Shown piece after piece: positions 62,142 to 64,000 of a stretch of DNA of 64,000 bases; the first letter of the stretch is position 1; each line of letters starts with the position of its first letter. Location: assembly GCA_900099715.1 (NCBI GenBank), contig FMTG01000003.1, positions 186,001 to 250,000 of the forward strand, given 5' to 3'. A program made the position numbers and the translations under genes. Below the pieces are notes generated by a model. It did not search any database and was not told the DNA's origin. It saw only the letters and a program-made list of their open reading frames with translations. This stretch comes from Ruminococcaceae bacterium YRB3002. GTDB taxonomy: Bacteria > Bacillota > Clostridia > Saccharofermentanales > Saccharofermentanaceae.

Positions 62142-64000
62142 CTTAATGACGCTCCCCTTCCCGTACATAAACCATAGTAATCTGACAGGATATTGCCGGA
62201 TCCGCTTTTGGAGTAATAACTTGCTCTGCACATATCATTTGCCTTTTTGCGGTCAACATCCCTGTCGAGCGCTTCAATGATCTTCGATGCCCAGTAACCG
62301 GTATCCTGAGTAAGAGAAATGAATGTCACTTCTCCCGTCACATCCACCTCCGGTGGAAACTCTGACGATACCACGCAGGGAAGTCCGCAGGCTTCCGCTT
62401 CGATGCACACCAGACCGAATCCTTCAAATCTGCTGGGCAGGAAAAACACGTCCATACACTGATAGAGATCATTCATATCTTCCCTGCTTCCGAACAGCCG
62501 TATCCTGTCAGACAAGCCCTTATCCCCGACATACTTACTCACCTGCTCATCAAGAGGACCGCTTCCGATCCACCAGTATTCAACATCATCGCGCACCTTT
62601 AACACTTCTGAAATCACGTCTATGGCGAAGAAAGGATTTTTAGGCGCTGCGACGCGTCCGACGGATGCGACTACCTTCTTATTGCTTACGCCTTCCCTGG
62701 TCCGGAGTTCCATACGCCTGGCATCATCATAACGCAGTACATCTGTATCGATTATATTTGGTATGATGGCAAACTCTGCCGTTCCAAACATGGCTTTCCC
62801 TGCATTTGAAGAGCACGCTGTATAATGATTCGCTGTACGTTTAAGAGAAGACAGAAACAGTTTGTTCAATCGCTCCCTGGAGTCCGTCTCACCCATTCTG
62901 GTGCTGTGGGAATGAAGGATCCTTACCGGAATAGTCTTCCTTGCCTTCTTCATCAGAGGTATCGTCTTATTGAGCGAATTGTCATGGACTATATCGTATT
63001 TACCCTCGCGGATGATCCTCCTGCATTCCTTCATGTGCCTGAACGGATGCTTCACTAGAGAAGGCAGAACAAATATCTGAGATCCGTTGCCCTCCACCTC
63101 CTCAATATACGGGGATTCCCTGTATTCCAGCGTCGCGAAATCGATAATGATCTTCTCATGATCCATGTTACGGTAGTAGTTCATCACGAAATTGGTTACA
63201 CCGTTTGATACGCGCAGATTCGATACGATCATCAGCACTCTGACGGGTCTTCTCAGGAACGATGAATTGAGGTCGATCATCTCATTAGTATGATCCGATC
63301 TTCTGTTCTCCTCAGAAGGAGGTGTCTTCCAGTCTCCGTAAAGCTGCGTAAGATAGCTGTCTGCATTCTCAACTCCGTACAGTTCATGTCCTTCAAAACT
63401 GTAAAGCTTCGGAGTACCAAAATACTCTTTGGGCATGATCTCCCTTGTTCTGTATGAGCTCATAAGAAGGCCGACATATTCCGAGTCATCGTAGGAATGC
63501 TCCTTGCACAGATCGACGATCTCCTTAACGAGACGCTTATTGCCTTCGGGTGAGTTTGGCAGCAACTGGATGATCTTCACTGCAAGGTTCTTATACCACG
63601 CTCTTCCCTCACGCGTAGTTACCGCGCGGACGGCAAGAACATCCTGCTTTCTGCCGAGCTTCTTATAGTTTCTCTTTGATTCATCAGGAGTATTCCCGAT
63701 ACCGTCGAGCGGGAATACATCTATATAAACGCCCATAACAACAGATACCCTTCTCTTCTCGATCAGGGTAGTTTCCGTGTCATAGAGCTTGCTGTGGGGA
63801 TAGAGGTATTCTTCTCTTGGAGAATGCTCATTCTCGAGCATGTATCTGTCGTCGTGGATATCATTTCCCATAAGGGATACAAACCGCTCATAATCACTTC
63901 TGGGCATTCCGACATCAATATCATCATCCCAGGGAATAAAACCCAGATGGCGCGCCGCGCCGAGCATGGTTCCCTCAACGAGATAATATCTGAGATCATT
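62138..64000 (-). CDS. LicD-GT4 fusion protein, 5' end outside the window
   Basis: The reading frame stays open to the window edge (NDLRYYLVEGT precedes the first visible Met at 63967), so the start lies beyond 64000. Counting from that Met, residues 1-235 are a LicD domain (LGFIPWDDDIDVGMPRSDY, then YIDVFPLDG). Residues about 240-609 are a GT4 glycosyltransferase (VLMIVSNLRVSNGVTNF, VASVGRVAAPKNP, FEGFGLVCIEAEACGLP with the E-x7-E motif). One protein could thus add a sugar and transfer a phospho-group onto it. It is the first visible gene of the operon, and more of the locus must lie upstream. Confidence 0.92.
   Translation of the reverse strand, partial: NDLRYYLVEGTMLGAARHLGFIPWDDDIDVGMPRSDYERFVSLMGNDIHDDRYMLENEHSPREEYLYPHSKLYDTETTLIEKRRVSVVMGVYIDVFPLDGIGNTPDESKRNYKKLGRKQDVLAVRAVTTREGRAWYKNLAVKIIQLLPNSPEGNKRLVKEIVDLCKEHSYDDSEYVGLLMSSYRTREIMPKEYFGTPKLYSFEGHELYGVENADSYLTQLYGDWKTPPSEENRRSDHTNEMIDLNSSFLRRPVRVLMIVSNLRVSNGVTNFVMNYYRNMDHEKIIIDFATLEYRESPYIEEVEGNGSQIFVLPSLVKHPFRHMKECRRIIREGKYDIVHDNSLNKTIPLMKKARKTIPVRILHSHSTRMGETDSRERLNKLFLSSLKRTANHYTACSSNAGKAMFGTAEFAIIPNIIDTDVLRYDDARRMELRTREGVSNKKVVASVGRVAAPKNPFFAIDVISEVLKVRDDVEYWWIGSGPLDEQVSKYVGDKGLSDRIRLFGSREDMNDLYQCMDVFFLPSRFEGFGLVCIEAEACGLPCVVSSEFPPEVDVTGEVTFISLTQDTGYWASKIIEALDRDVDRKKANDMCRASYYSKSGSGNILSDYYGLCTGRGASLR

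Overview
The window looks like the chromosome of a Gram-positive bacterium of class Clostridia (Bacillota), most likely a saccharolytic gut or rumen relative of Oscillospirales or Lachnospirales. The evidence is a Firmicutes-type set of IreB, RuvX (YrrK) and YrzB-like DUF1292 proteins, a mraZ-rsmH-ftsL division cluster whose penicillin-binding protein has a PASTA domain, a MurE half with the DNPR motif typical of meso-diaminopimelate ligases, strong AGGAGG ribosome sites, and intracellular GH43 plus secreted GH16 glycan hydrolases. No genus can be named safely. No tRNA, rRNA, CRISPR array, insertion sequence or phage gene was recognised, and no gene-free stretch exceeds 300 bases. The longest are 48090-48380 and 25027-25298, both divergent promoter regions.

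Layout. Positions 106-10536 hold minus-strand genes: a GH16 lipoprotein, a small XRE regulator, a CPBP protease-pepT pair, a carB-GGDEF-nudC run, and the small membrane proteins DUF2752 and TM2. Positions 10619-22564 are almost one continuous minus-strand series. It begins with ireB-ruvX, continues through two DUF1292 proteins, a second CPBP protease, a membrane-anchored GH51-like giant, cytidine deaminase and PlsC, and ends with an RND exporter carrying a large coiled-coil insert, a GNAT enzyme and a cupin. Positions 22634-25026 are a polar amino acid ABC importer with a terminator hairpin between the binding-protein gene and the rest. Positions 25299-28144, on the plus strand, are an MBOAT-DHHW glycan O-acylation pair. 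Positions 28219-35325 hold housekeeping genes and a two-component system (nrdR, regulator, kinase, nth, recG, rsmD, coaD, coiled-coil protein). Positions 35356-48089 are the division and cell-wall (dcw) cluster, transcribed mraZ, rsmH, ftsL, pbp, murE-murF (fused), ftsW, murG, ftsQ, ftsZ. It has a recognisable MraZ operator, but mraY, murD, murC and ftsA are absent from their usual places.

Positions 49980-64000 are a tightly coupled surface-glycan locus running off the window end. It holds the three enzymes that make UDP-N-acetyl-L-fucosamine (CapE, CapG, CapF), several glycosyltransferases, a flippase, three LicD-family phosphotransferases (one fused to a glycosyltransferase), and a three-domain protein. 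That protein joins a LicC-like CTP transferase, the cytidylyltransferase-like domain normally found at the N-terminus of PEP mutase, and a phosphonoacetaldehyde-reductase-like iron alcohol dehydrogenase. My best reading is that the locus builds a fucosamine-containing glycan decorated with a CMP-activated phosphonate, perhaps 2-hydroxyethylphosphonate, or with a related phospho-alcohol. This is the most promising candidate for an undescribed system here, and it is inference: no PEP mutase catalytic domain is visible in the window.
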